NCBI GenBank assembly: GCA_021836225.1
Contig: JAKBJA010000021.1
Location: forward strand, 1 to 7,303
DNA from: Pseudomonadota bacterium
Lineage (GTDB): Bacteria > Pseudomonadota > Gammaproteobacteria > Burkholderiales > Thiobacillaceae
Length of the DNA: 7,303 nt
Direction of reading: 5' to 3'
In this document: positions 1 through 7,000 of the stretch, in pieces
Layout: the number at the start of each line of letters is the position of its first letter
How positions within the stretch are numbered: position 1 is the first letter of the stretch
The notes under the pieces: generated by a model
The model's input: the letters and a program-made list of their open reading frames with translations, nothing else
Databases searched by the model: none
What the model was told of the DNA's origin: nothing
Translations under genes and position numbers: made by a program

Positions 1-375
1 GCGGAAAGGCAGCGGCGCGGCGATGGCGCCGATCTCGCGGAAGTACATGTGCCAGCCGGTGAGGCCATGCTGCTGCGGGGCGAGGCCGGTGAGGAAAGTG
101 GGGATGGCGCTGGCCGTGGTGGACGGAAAGACCGAAGTCATTGGGCTGCGCAAATGGCGGCGCAGGGCACTGTCGCGGCCGATCAGGAAATCGTGGCCCA
201 GCCCGTCGACCACCAGCAGCACCACATGGCGCGCATCGGCCAGGTGATGCGGCGGCAGCGCCGTCAGCGGCGCATAGGGGCTGCTGCCGCCCAGCGCGGT
301 GGTGAGGGAACTCATCAGGTTGACCAGGCTGCCGCCGTGATAGTCGGGCAGCGTAATGCCGGCTTCGGGTGTCAT
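1..375 (-). CDS. Alkaline phosphatase superfamily protein (type I phosphodiesterase/nucleotide pyrophosphatase), N-terminal part
   Basis: The frame is open from an ATG at 375 to the left edge, so only the first 125 residues are present and the C-terminus is missing. Residues 51-60 (VVLLVVDGLG) form the hydrophobic strand ending in the metal-binding aspartate (D57) typical of the family. FPSTTAS at 83-89 carries the expected threonine nucleophile (probably T87), and TGLAPQQHGLTGW (96-108) matches the conserved TG..P..HG segment. Members hydrolyse phosphodiester or phosphomonoester bonds using two metal ions; the substrate cannot be told from this fragment. No signal peptide is visible, so it may be cytosolic. 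A GGAA sequence lies about 7 bases before the ATG as a moderate ribosome binding site. It is divergent from dgkA across 145 bases. The family is secure, the exact function is not. Confidence 0.88.
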   Translation of the reverse strand, partial: MTPEAGITLPDYHGGSLVNLMSSLTTALGGSSPYAPLTALPPHHLADARHVVLLVVDGLGHDFLIGRDSALRRHLRSPMTSVFPSTTASAIPTFLTGLAPQQHGLTGWHMYFREIGAIAAPLPFR

Positions 376-520
376 GGGTGTTCCGTCAGGATGCCGATAG
401 TCAGCTTATAGTGAATATAGAAAAATTGCGTCCGGGGGGATTCAATGCGTTGTTTTGCCCCGGGCTGGCCGTCATGCCGTTTCAGCTTCGCAACAGTCCA
501 TGTTCGATAAACGATAAAAA

Positions 521-892
521 ATGAAAACGACCCTCATCCGACGCCTGCAAAGCTTTGCCTACGCCCTGCAGGGGCTGGCCCAGCTGCTGCGCACGCAGCC
601 CAATGCGCGCGCGCATCTGCTGGCCACGTTGCTGGTTTGCGGTGCGGGGGCTTATTTCGGCCTCAGCCGTGCGGAGTGGCTGTGGGTCACCGTGGCAATC
701 ACGCTGGTGTGGATCAGCGAGGCTTTCAATACGGCGCTGGAGCAACTGGCCGACGTCCTGCATCCGGAGCAGCATCCGGGAATAGGACAGGCCAAGGACA
801 TGGCGGCAGCCGCGGTGCTGATTGCTGCGGTGGGCGCGGCGGTCATCGGCATGCTGGTGTTCGTGCCGCATCTCGCCACGTTGGGCCGGTGA
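521..892 (+). CDS. dgkA: DgkA-family integral membrane lipid kinase (diacylglycerol or undecaprenol kinase)
   Basis: A 123-residue protein of the prokaryotic diacylglycerol kinase family, which phosphorylates a membrane lipid alcohol with ATP in the inner membrane. The signature EAFNTALE (67-74) supplies the catalytic and metal-binding Glu/Asn/Glu set. AKDMAAAAVL (91-100) is the second conserved block, with K92 and D93. Three hydrophobic segments lie at about 31-48, 54-70 and 95-115, preceded by a basic amphipathic N-terminus, which is the usual architecture. The length fits the family. In E. coli the enzyme recycles diacylglycerol released during osmoregulated glucan synthesis, while the Gram-positive homologue phosphorylates undecaprenol. 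The HP..G.AKDMAA stretch looks a little closer to the latter, so the substrate is open. The ATG at 521 has only a weak purine-rich leader (CGATAAAAA) and no strong Shine-Dalgarno. It converges on the minus-strand gene ending at 939. Confidence 0.92.
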   Translation: MKTTLIRRLQSFAYALQGLAQLLRTQPNARAHLLATLLVCGAGAYFGLSRAEWLWVTVAITLVWISEAFNTALEQLADVLHPEQHPGIGQAKDMAAAAVLIAAVGAAVIGMLVFVPHLATLGR

Positions 893-938
893 GCTATCGC
901 CGCACCAGGCACTGCCGCATCGAAGGGCAAAGCAGGGA

Positions 939-1166
939 TTACGCCGGCCGCATTTCCCCTTTGCGCACCCATACGCCGCGCTGCTCGCAATGCAGCAGTT
1001 CGCTGCCGCTCAACAAATACTGGCCGACCGGGTAAACCGTACTGTTGAAATAACAGGCGCCGGTTTCGAGTTCCTGGTCAAGCGACATTTCTGCATATTC
1101 ATCGAAGATCGGCGAGGTCTTGAGTTCGGGATCGGGGGCGCCGACGAGGGTCACATGGTTGGTCAT
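939..1166 (-). CDS. Small hypothetical protein (75 aa)
   Basis: I do not recognise this family. The start is set by a clear ribosome binding site, AGGAAG, about 8 bases before the ATG at 1166; an in-frame reading continues further upstream but overlaps the preceding gene. The 75-residue product is acidic in its first half (residues 11-36) and then has a compact, probably beta-rich second half, from TGACYF to GVWVRKGE (residues 36-71), with two cysteines (C38, C60) and many Gly/Tyr/Val residues. There is no signal peptide or membrane segment, so it is probably cytosolic. It starts 40 bases after the stop of the DUF2934 gene, in the same direction, which suggests co-transcription. The good ribosome site, the fit between that site and the start, and the absence of a competing gene on the other strand support it as real. 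Confidence 0.68.
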   Translation of the reverse strand: MTNHVTLVGAPDPELKTSPIFDEYAEMSLDQELETGACYFNSTVYPVGQYLLSGSELLHCEQRGVWVRKGEMRPA

Positions 1167-1206
1167 GGGTTCTGCTTCCTTTTGGAGATGGCTACGGTTC
1201 CCTGCC

Positions 1207-1563
1207 TTATTCCCTGAACGGCGCTTTTTCCGGCTCGACGCTCTCGATCTGGGGGATGGCCTTTTGCGGATGCTGCTTGACGATCCGCTTGAGTTCGTCA
1301 TCCATGAGGGCGCCATGGACGCCGCTTTGCTGCACTGCGATATCCGGCGGGAATTCCGGCGAAGCAGGCGCAATGCGCTCAATTTCGGCCTCGGCGGCGA
1401 GCCAGTCATCCAGATCATGTCCCGGGGCATAGCCACGCTTCACGAAATGGTAGTAGGCGGCATCGCGAATCATCGCCTCGCGCTGCTCGATGCTGTATGC
1501 GCCTCGCCAGGAAATGTCGGGATCATTGCGCGGGTCAACCGCGTTGCGGGTCTGTTTGGCCAT
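1207..1563 (-). CDS. DUF2934 domain protein
   Basis: A 118-residue soluble protein. Residues about 26-62 match DUF2934: a helix beginning EAMIRDAAYYHFVKRG, a Gly/His/Asp turn (YAPGHDLDDW) and then WLAAEAEIER. The domain is short and widespread in proteobacteria, often in small proteins with no signal; its function is unknown. The remaining half (63-118) is Pro/Glu/Lys-rich and probably flexible. The ATG at 1563 is chosen over an in-frame ATG at 1578 because GGAGGA lies 7 bases before 1563, whereas nothing resembling a ribosome site precedes 1578. The gene appears to form a two-gene unit with the 75-residue gene downstream. A terminator-like hairpin lies just upstream of its ribosome site. The domain is confident; the role is unknown. 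Confidence 0.82.
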   Translation of the reverse strand: MAKQTRNAVDPRNDPDISWRGAYSIEQREAMIRDAAYYHFVKRGYAPGHDLDDWLAAEAEIERIAPASPEFPPDIAVQQSGVHGALMDDELKRIVKQHPQKAIPQIESVEPEKAPFRE

Positions 1564-1570
1564 GCTTTCG

Positions 1571-1576
1571 TCCTCC
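1571..1576 (-). promoter_or_regulatory. Strong Shine-Dalgarno that fixes the DUF2934 gene start
   Basis: On the minus strand this reads GGAGGA, 7 bases before the ATG at 1563. It overlaps codons that would be translated if the in-frame ATG at 1578 were used, which argues that 1563 is the true start. Confidence 0.7.
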
Positions 1577-1583
1577 ATCGTTG

Positions 1584-1610
1584 AAAAGAGGTGGCGCGAG
1601 GCGTCACCTC
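1584..1610 (-). terminator. Candidate intrinsic terminator after the DUF302 gene
   Basis: Read on the minus strand, GAGGTGACGC and GCGCCACCTC form a 10-pair stem with one A-C mismatch and a 3-base loop, followed directly by TTTTC. It lies about 48 bases past the stop of the DUF302 gene and about 20 bases before the start of the DUF2934 gene. It may terminate the DUF302 transcript or act as an attenuator for the genes beyond. A second small stem (TGCCGG/CCGGCA, 1616-1632) lies just upstream of it. The T run is short, so efficiency is uncertain. Confidence 0.5.
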
Positions 1611-1657
1611 GTGTCTGCCGGATGAGCCGGCAAGGCTAACTGCGGCGGCAAGGCGCC

Positions 1658-2137
1658 TTATCGGGCGGCAACGGAGGCAACGACCTCGTTGAGATCCTTG
1701 CCAGCGTCACCCATCACGTCCGCGATGGTTCCGCCGAACATCATGCCGAGAAGTCCGACGTTGAGTTGTGAGATAAACACCTGGCCTTGCTTGTCTTCGT
1801 AAACCCCAAGCGCCAAGGGCATGAATGCCGTCACGCCGCGGTCCGCATCGTTGGCGAGGATTTTTGAGGCGTAGCGGGGATTGCAGATGGTCAGGCTGCC
1901 GACGCGTTCCATGGTGCCGAAAGCCGCCGTGGTCTTCTGGTAGTCGTTGACGGTCAGCACCCGCCAGTCCTGCTTCTGCTTGAGGGATTCGCCCAGGGCG
2001 GCAACCGTATCGTCATAGCCCAGCCTGCTCTTGTGCTTGATCAGCATCAAGGAAGGCATGGTGAACCACACGATGAGCCCCATCAGGAGCATGCCGACCA
2101 CTACCCAGCCCGCCGCGTGCACTGTGCTTTTGCTCAT
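1658..2137 (-). CDS. Membrane-anchored DUF302 domain protein
   Basis: A 159-residue protein with one N-terminal membrane helix (about 9-32, AGWVVVGMLLMGLIVWFTMP onward) and then a DUF302 domain (about 36-130). Recognisable DUF302 features are the opening GYDDTVAALGESLKQ (40-54), the central ICNPRYASKILANDADRGV (84-102), then FMPLALGVYEDKQGQVFIS (105-123). The domain is a small alpha/beta fold of unknown biochemical function; many copies occur in sulfur-oxidising and related proteobacteria. With a single N-terminal helix the domain may face the periplasm, but the topology is not certain. The ATG at 2137 is chosen over an upstream ATG at 2179 because GGGAG lies about 8 bases before it and the upstream extension would be polar residues ahead of the helix. 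A TTGACT box at 2208-2213 (minus strand) could be part of its promoter, but the matching -10 is poor. Confidence 0.85.
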   Translation of the reverse strand: MSKSTVHAAGWVVVGMLLMGLIVWFTMPSLMLIKHKSRLGYDDTVAALGESLKQKQDWRVLTVNDYQKTTAAFGTMERVGSLTICNPRYASKILANDADRGVTAFMPLALGVYEDKQGQVFISQLNVGLLGMMFGGTIADVMGDAGKDLNEVVASVAAR

Positions 2138-2328
2138 TTTCCAACTCCCCCGTCTGAACGAAATCTGTCCATGGTCCAACGATTGAGTGAAGCAGCTCGA
2201 TCGCTTTAGTCAAGCACGGCCCCGCTCCCGAATGACGCCAAACCAGCTTAAATATAGTCGGTTCGTGGCCGGGCAATTCGCAGCGCCGATGAGACGCGCC
2301 GCTTCAATTGAGAGGCAGCGCCAGGGTG

Positions 2329-2871
2329 CTAGGCGCCCCAGGTCCGCACGCGCCCGACATCCAGATGCACGAAATTGGATTCCGGGTAATAACCGACGCC
2401 GCCGCCTTTCAGCATGAGCCCGGCCTGGCGCAGGTCGGCCAGCGGAATGCCGGGCAGGCGGACGTCGATGGCCTTGCCTTCCATGTGCAGGCTGCGCTTG
2501 GCGACGCCGCTGGTGCTCGCGTTCAGCATCAGGTTGCTGGCGGGCGAGCGATAGCCGGAAATGATTTCGAATGGCTTCGATGCGCCCACCGTTGCGCTGA
2601 CGCGATTGAGCAGGTCGAGCAGGCTGGGGTCGATGGCGGCCACCTGGTCGGTGCGGTGGTCACGCAGGACGCGGTTGATGTCGGCAAGGGATTCCGCCAC
2701 GTAGTCGCCGTCGATCCAGTAGGGCAGGTCGACCTTTTCTCCGGTATGCAGGTTGTGCAGGCTGAGCCGGCGCTCGCCCGCGGACAGCTGGCCGGCGAAG
2801 GCGGGCAGCGGCAGGACGGGGGCGAGCAGGCCCAGTTTGAGAAAGCTGCGGCGATTGATCGGGTGCGTCAT
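2329..2871 (-). CDS. mepK: MepK-like murein endopeptidase (YcbK, peptidase M15A/DUF882), Tat-exported
   Basis: A 180-residue protein resembling E. coli MepK (YcbK), a zinc endopeptidase that cuts mDAP-mDAP (3-3) crosslinks in peptidoglycan. The N-terminus NRRSFLK (6-12) followed by a hydrophobic stretch and AFA (24-26) is a twin-arginine signal with a probable cleavage after residue 26; E. coli YcbK is also a Tat substrate. Family landmarks are LSLHNLHTGEKV (36-47), ISGYRS (104-109), then H129 and D136 in LHMEGKAIDVR and H169 in NFVHLDVG, which together give the M15-type zinc ligands. Length matches the family. Its ATG overlaps the stop of the upstream L,D-transpeptidase gene in an ATGA, with AGGA a few bases ahead, so the two are translationally coupled. 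The protein is probably periplasmic and acts on the same crosslinks its neighbour makes. Substrate specificity is inferred from the homologue. Confidence 0.9.
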   Translation of the reverse strand: MTHPINRRSFLKLGLLAPVLPLPAFAGQLSAGERRLSLHNLHTGEKVDLPYWIDGDYVAESLADINRVLRDHRTDQVAAIDPSLLDLLNRVSATVGASKPFEIISGYRSPASNLMLNASTSGVAKRSLHMEGKAIDVRLPGIPLADLRQAGLMLKGGGVGYYPESNFVHLDVGRVRTWGA

Positions 2872-3782
2872 GGTTTTCCTTGCATGGTGTTGTGCGTCCG
2901 GCGGCCCACTTCGCGGGCTAGGCCGTCCTGTGCGGCGATCACGCTCTCTACTTTGGACCAGTCGATGGCCTGATTCAAGTCATTGGCCTCGGCCAGCTCA
3001 CGAACGGTTTGCGCCGGGTCGCTGCCCTGCTCGTAGATGTCATGATGGACCTCGAGCAGGATGCGGCCGTCCTCGACGACGGCCAGCAGCACGGGCTGAT
3101 AGATGAGGCGGCCCGGTGTTCCGACGCTCACCCGGTCGAAAAGTTCGGCGACGTCGTCCGGATGCAGGCGGATGCAGCCGTGGCTGCGGAAATGGTACAC
3201 GCTCGACGGCGCAATGGTGCCGTGGATGCCATAGCCCCACAGGCTGAGCCCAAGCCAGTGGGCGCCGAGCGGATTGTCGGGGCCGGGCGGTACTTCCTCC
3301 AGCACGATCTTGTTCTCGCGGCGCATTTCTTCCTGGATCGACAGCGGCACCTTCCAGGCCTTGTTCATTTCCCGCGCGACGATTTTGAATTCGCCTTGCG
3401 GGGTGGGCCAGGTGGGTTTGCCGAGGCCGACCGGATAGGCGGCCAGCAGCGTGCCCCGGCTGAAGTGGAACAGCATGCGCTGCGGGATGTTGATGAGGAT
3501 GCCGTCGTCGAGCGTCGGCGGCACGATGTGGGGGTTGTGGATGCGGAAGCGCTGGCCGGGGTGGATGAGCGCTTCGTAGGGCACGGCGTTGTCGCGCGCC
3601 AGCAACGTCGGCGGCAGGCCGAAGCGGGCGCCGATGGCGATCAGGAAATCACCGGGCTGGACGATGTATTCGCTGTCGCCGCCGGCCAGCTGCTCTGAAA
3701 GCGGCGGCTGGCCGTTTGCCAGTGCAGCAAGGCTGATGCCTGCAAGGAGGCAGGCGAGAAGGCGGCGCGCATGAGTGATCAT
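2868..3782 (-). CDS. LysM-containing L,D-transpeptidase (YkuD family, ErfK/YbiS-like)
   Basis: A 304-residue exported enzyme. Residues 1-22 (basic MITHARR, a hydrophobic core, then ALA) form a Sec-type signal peptide. A LysM peptidoglycan-binding domain follows (about 37-82, EYIVQPGDFLIAIGARFG and on to HPGQRFRI). The YkuD catalytic domain spans about 95-230 and carries the HGT motif at 187-189 and SHGCIRL (200-206), with the catalytic cysteine at 203. Family members form 3-3 mDAP crosslinks or attach lipoproteins such as Lpp to the wall; the layout matches the ErfK/YbiS/YcfS group including its C-terminal extension (231-304). The ATG at 3782 is preferred because it starts the signal peptide, although its ribosome site is weak; a GTG at 3899 would add 39 polar residues ahead of it. 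The stop overlaps the mepK start by four bases. The gene is divergent from the c-di-GMP gene. Confidence 0.92.
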   Translation of the reverse strand: MITHARRLLACLLAGISLAALANGQPPLSEQLAGGDSEYIVQPGDFLIAIGARFGLPPTLLARDNAVPYEALIHPGQRFRIHNPHIVPPTLDDGILINIPQRMLFHFSRGTLLAAYPVGLGKPTWPTPQGEFKIVAREMNKAWKVPLSIQEEMRRENKIVLEEVPPGPDNPLGAHWLGLSLWGYGIHGTIAPSSVYHFRSHGCIRLHPDDVAELFDRVSVGTPGRLIYQPVLLAVVEDGRILLEVHHDIYEQGSDPAQTVRELAEANDLNQAIDWSKVESVIAAQDGLAREVGRRTHNTMQGKP

Positions 3783-3892
3783 CAGGTCTGTTTTCTTGTC
3801 GAGGGAGTTTCCGGCCACGCAGTTACCCGGCGCACGCGCTGATTCTATCCCCCAATCCGGATCTATTTTATCGGCGGTGACGCGGGCCGATG

Positions 3893-3921
3893 CTGACACA
3901 ACAGTTGCCAGTATGTATAAA
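3893..3921 (+). promoter_or_regulatory. Predicted sigma70-type promoter of the GGDEF-EAL gene
   Basis: CTGACA (3893-3898, five of six to the -35 consensus) and TATAAA (3916-3921, five of six to the -10) are separated by exactly 17 bases. Transcription would start near 3928, giving a leader of about 90 bases before the GTG at 4017. The surrounding DNA is unusually AT-rich for this window. Confidence 0.6.
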
Positions 3922-3943
3922 GAACGAATAACAATATTCGTTC
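3922..3943. repeat. Perfect 9+9 inverted repeat at the predicted transcription start (candidate operator)
   Basis: GAACGAATA (3922-3930) and TATTCGTTC (3935-3943) are exact reverse complements separated by ACAA. The repeat begins directly after the predicted -10 box and covers the likely start site, where a dimeric repressor would block transcription. It could alternatively form a hairpin at the 5' end of the mRNA. I cannot name the binding protein. Confidence 0.6.
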
Positions 3944-4000
3944 ACAACAATACGTTGGATCGACGGTGAGGATTTTCCGTCGCCGACAGGCAGCGTTTTT

Positions 4001-4006
4001 AGGGGG
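4001..4006 (+). promoter_or_regulatory. Shine-Dalgarno that decides the GGDEF-EAL start
   Basis: AGGGGG lies 10 bases before the GTG at 4017. The alternative in-frame GTG at 3966 has no comparable purine run ahead of it, so 4017 is preferred. Confidence 0.55.
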
Positions 4007-4016
4007 ATGCTCGATC

Positions 4017-7000
4017 GTGAGTCATGACAGCCGGACCAGGCTCTTCTCGCAGGCGCGCCTGGTGCTGATCGCAGGCGTGGTCGGGCTTCTGGTTGGGATG
4101 GTGGGAGTGCTTCTTGCACAGGATGTGCAGCGGGTCCGCTTTTTCGACAACCTGCACTGGACGGCGGGCACGGTCACGGCGGCGGTGCTGGCATGGTTCG
4201 GCGTGCGCTCGGCGCAGGCCGACAGCGTGCGCGGGCTGCGCTGGATCGCGATAGGACTGACCGCCTACGCGGTCGGCCAGATCATCTGGGACGTGCAGGC
4301 ATTGACCGGCTATGCCGGTTTCCCGTCGCCCTCCGACCTGTTCTACGTGTTGCTGGGTCCCTGCGTGGCGGCAGGTTTGCTGAGCGAGTCATTCAGGCTG
4401 GCCGACCGCGTCCAGCGCAGGACCCTGCTGCTCGATGCCGCAACCCTCGGCATCGCTGCCACGACGCTGGTGCTGGTGTTGTACCTGCCCAGGCGCGGGG
4501 ACATGGCGCTGCTCCAGCTGACCGTGGTCGTGGCCTACCCGGCCAGCCTGCTTGCAACTGCGTGTATCGGCCTTGTCGCGGCACCCACCCTGCGTTTGAA
4601 GTTTTCCTGGAGTTACTGGCTGTTCCTGGCTTCGCTGATGGTCACCGGTGTCTGCTGGATGGTGTGGAACGCCATGGCCCTGGACGGTGTGGCCGCCGAC
4701 GGCGCCTGGTTCAACAGCCTGTTTTCCTTCTCGGTGATGGGCATGGGCCTGGCCACGCTGTACTGGAACATCGGGGTGTCGCGTAATGCCGTATGGGAGC
4801 GGCGGAGCGAAGGCTTTTTGCGCATGCTGCCGCTGGCGGCGGTGGTGCTGGCCTGTCTTGCGGTCATTTGGGCGGATCCCGATGCAGGCGTGTCTCGGGC
4901 GGTCGTCAAATCCGTCGAGATCGGCGCGCTGGTGGTGATCGCGCTGGCCATGCTGAAGCAAGGCACGCTGCTGCAGGAGCACGATCAGCTGAAAACCGTC
5001 AGCCGCCATCTGGAAGACAGCGAACATCAGAAAAAGCTGATCCTGGACACCATTCCCGACCTCGTGTGGCTGAAGGATGCGGAGGGCGTCTACCGGATGT
5101 GCAACCCGGCCATGGAGCGCTTTTTTGGGGCGCCCGAATCGGAAATCGTGGACAAAACCGATTTTGGTTTTGTCGACGCCGAGACGGCACGTTTTTTACA
5201 GCAGCGGGACAGGGAAGCCATGGCGTCGGAACAGCCGACCCAGAACGAGGAATGGGTGACCTCCGCTGCGAATGGTCGCCGGCTCCTGTTCGAAACCATC
5301 AGGACGCGCCTGCGCGACCGCAATGGAAAGACCCTCGGCGTGCTTGGCGTTGCGCGCGACATCACCGAACGCGAGAGCGTGGGTCGGGAACTGGCGCTGG
5401 TGAACTTTGCGCTGAACCGTGTGAAGGAAGCCGCTTATCTGGCGGACGAGCAGGGTCATTTCCACTATGTGAACGATGAGGCCTGCCGGGCGATGGAGTG
5501 CACGCGTGACGAACTGATGAAGCTGCGGGTCATCGATGTCGATTGCGAAATCACGCAGCCGGGGCAGTGGCGGGCCTTCTGGGATCAGCTCAAGACCGAG
5601 AAGGCGATGACGCTCGAAAGCTGTCACAAGACCCGGAACGGGAAGACGTTTCCGGTGGAAATCAACGCCAATTATTTCGAGTTTTCCGGACAGGCTTATG
5701 TGCTCGGCCTGGCGCGCGACATCACGGAGCGCAAGCAGGTGGAAAAGCAGATACGGGAGCTGGCCTATTACGACGCGCTCACCCGGCTGCCGAACCGGCG
5801 GCTGCTGATGGACCGCCTGGGCCAGGCACTGATCGCCAGCCAGCGCAGCCGCGAGTTCGGTGCGCTGATGATCCTGGATCTGGATCACTTCAAGACCCTC
5901 AACGACACCCGGGGCCACGATGTCGGCGACCAGTTGCTGGTCGAGGTGGCGCGGCGCCTGACCTCGAATGTGCGCCAGCACGACACCGTATGCCGCCTCG
6001 GCGGGGACGAGTTCGTGGTGATGCTGGAGGATCTGGGCCAGGACGAGCCGCACGCGATCACCCAGGCCGAGACGATTGCGGAGAAGGTGCGCGCCGCGCT
6101 CAACCAGCCCTATTCGCTGAATCACAACGGAGCGAAATTCCACAGCACAACCAGCCTCGGCCTGACGCTGTTCCGGGGGCAGGACGCCTCGGTCGACATG
6201 CTGCTGAAGCAGGCCGACGTGGCGCTCTACCAGGCCAAGGATGCCGGGCGCAACCTGGTCCGCTTCTTCAACCCGGCGATGCAGGCGGCGATCGACTCGC
6301 GCATGGTGATGGAAGCGGCGCTGCGCCATGCCCTCGACAAGGGCGAGTTCCAACTCTACTACCAGCCGCAGATCGATCAGGACGGCGGGCTGATCGGCGC
6401 CGAGGCCCTGATTCGCTGGTTGCCGGTGAACCAGGGCATGATTTCTCCGGCGGATTTCATCCCGCTCGCCGAGGAAACCGGGCTCATACTCCCCATCGGA
6501 AAATGGGTTCTGGATACGGCCTGCGCCCAGCTCAAGGCCTGGGAGCGCGATCCGCGCACGCAGTCCCTGCAGATGTCGGTCAATGTCAGCGCCCGGCAAT
6601 TCCACCAGCCCGATTTCGTGGACACGGTGCAGCACAGCCTGGTTGCGAGCGGCATCAATCCGGCTCGCCTCAAGCTCGAACTGACCGAGAGCGTGGTGCT
6701 CGAAAACGTCGATGCGGTCGTCAGCCGGATGCAGCAGCTCAACGCGCTGGGGGTGAGTTTCTGTCTGGATGATTTCGGCACCGGCTATTCGTCCCTGTCC
6801 TACCTCAAGCGCCTGCCGCTCGACCAGGTGAAGATCGATCAATCCTTCGTCCGCGACGTGACCGAGGATCTGAACGATGCCGCCATCGTCATGGCCATCA
6901 TGGCGATGAGCCGGTCACTGGGTTTGCAGGTGATTGCCGAAGGGGTGGAAACCCAGGCGCAACGGGATTTTCTGCTGAAGAACCAATGCGTGGCCTATCA

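Noticed and set aside
432..463. CCGGGG/CCCCGG inverted repeat between the phosphatase gene and dgkA
   Set aside because: Only six G/C pairs with a 20-base loop in GC-rich DNA; a chance occurrence is likely, and no promoter element lines up with it.
2138..2328. Additional gene or terminator between the DUF302 gene and mepK
   Set aside because: No frame with a start, ribosome site and family-like sequence is visible, and no hairpin with a T run follows the mepK stop.
3750..3782. Possible lipobox LLAC in the transpeptidase signal peptide
   Set aside because: The cysteine is at residue 11, at the start rather than the end of the hydrophobic core, so lipoprotein processing there is unlikely; an ALA cleavage site follows near residue 22.
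3783..3899. N-terminal extension of the L,D-transpeptidase from a GTG at 3899
   Set aside because: It would place 39 polar residues before an evident signal peptide, and it runs into the promoter of the divergent gene.
3928..4016. c-di-GMP riboswitch in the leader of the GGDEF-EAL gene
   Set aside because: The leader is only about 90 bases and I could not find the conserved GEMM core or tetraloop receptor pattern.
5196..6842. Long open frame on the minus strand opposite the GGDEF-EAL gene
   Set aside because: It lies entirely antisense to a clearly coding gene, its translation has no recognisable domain, and such long antisense frames are expected from GC-rich codon bias.
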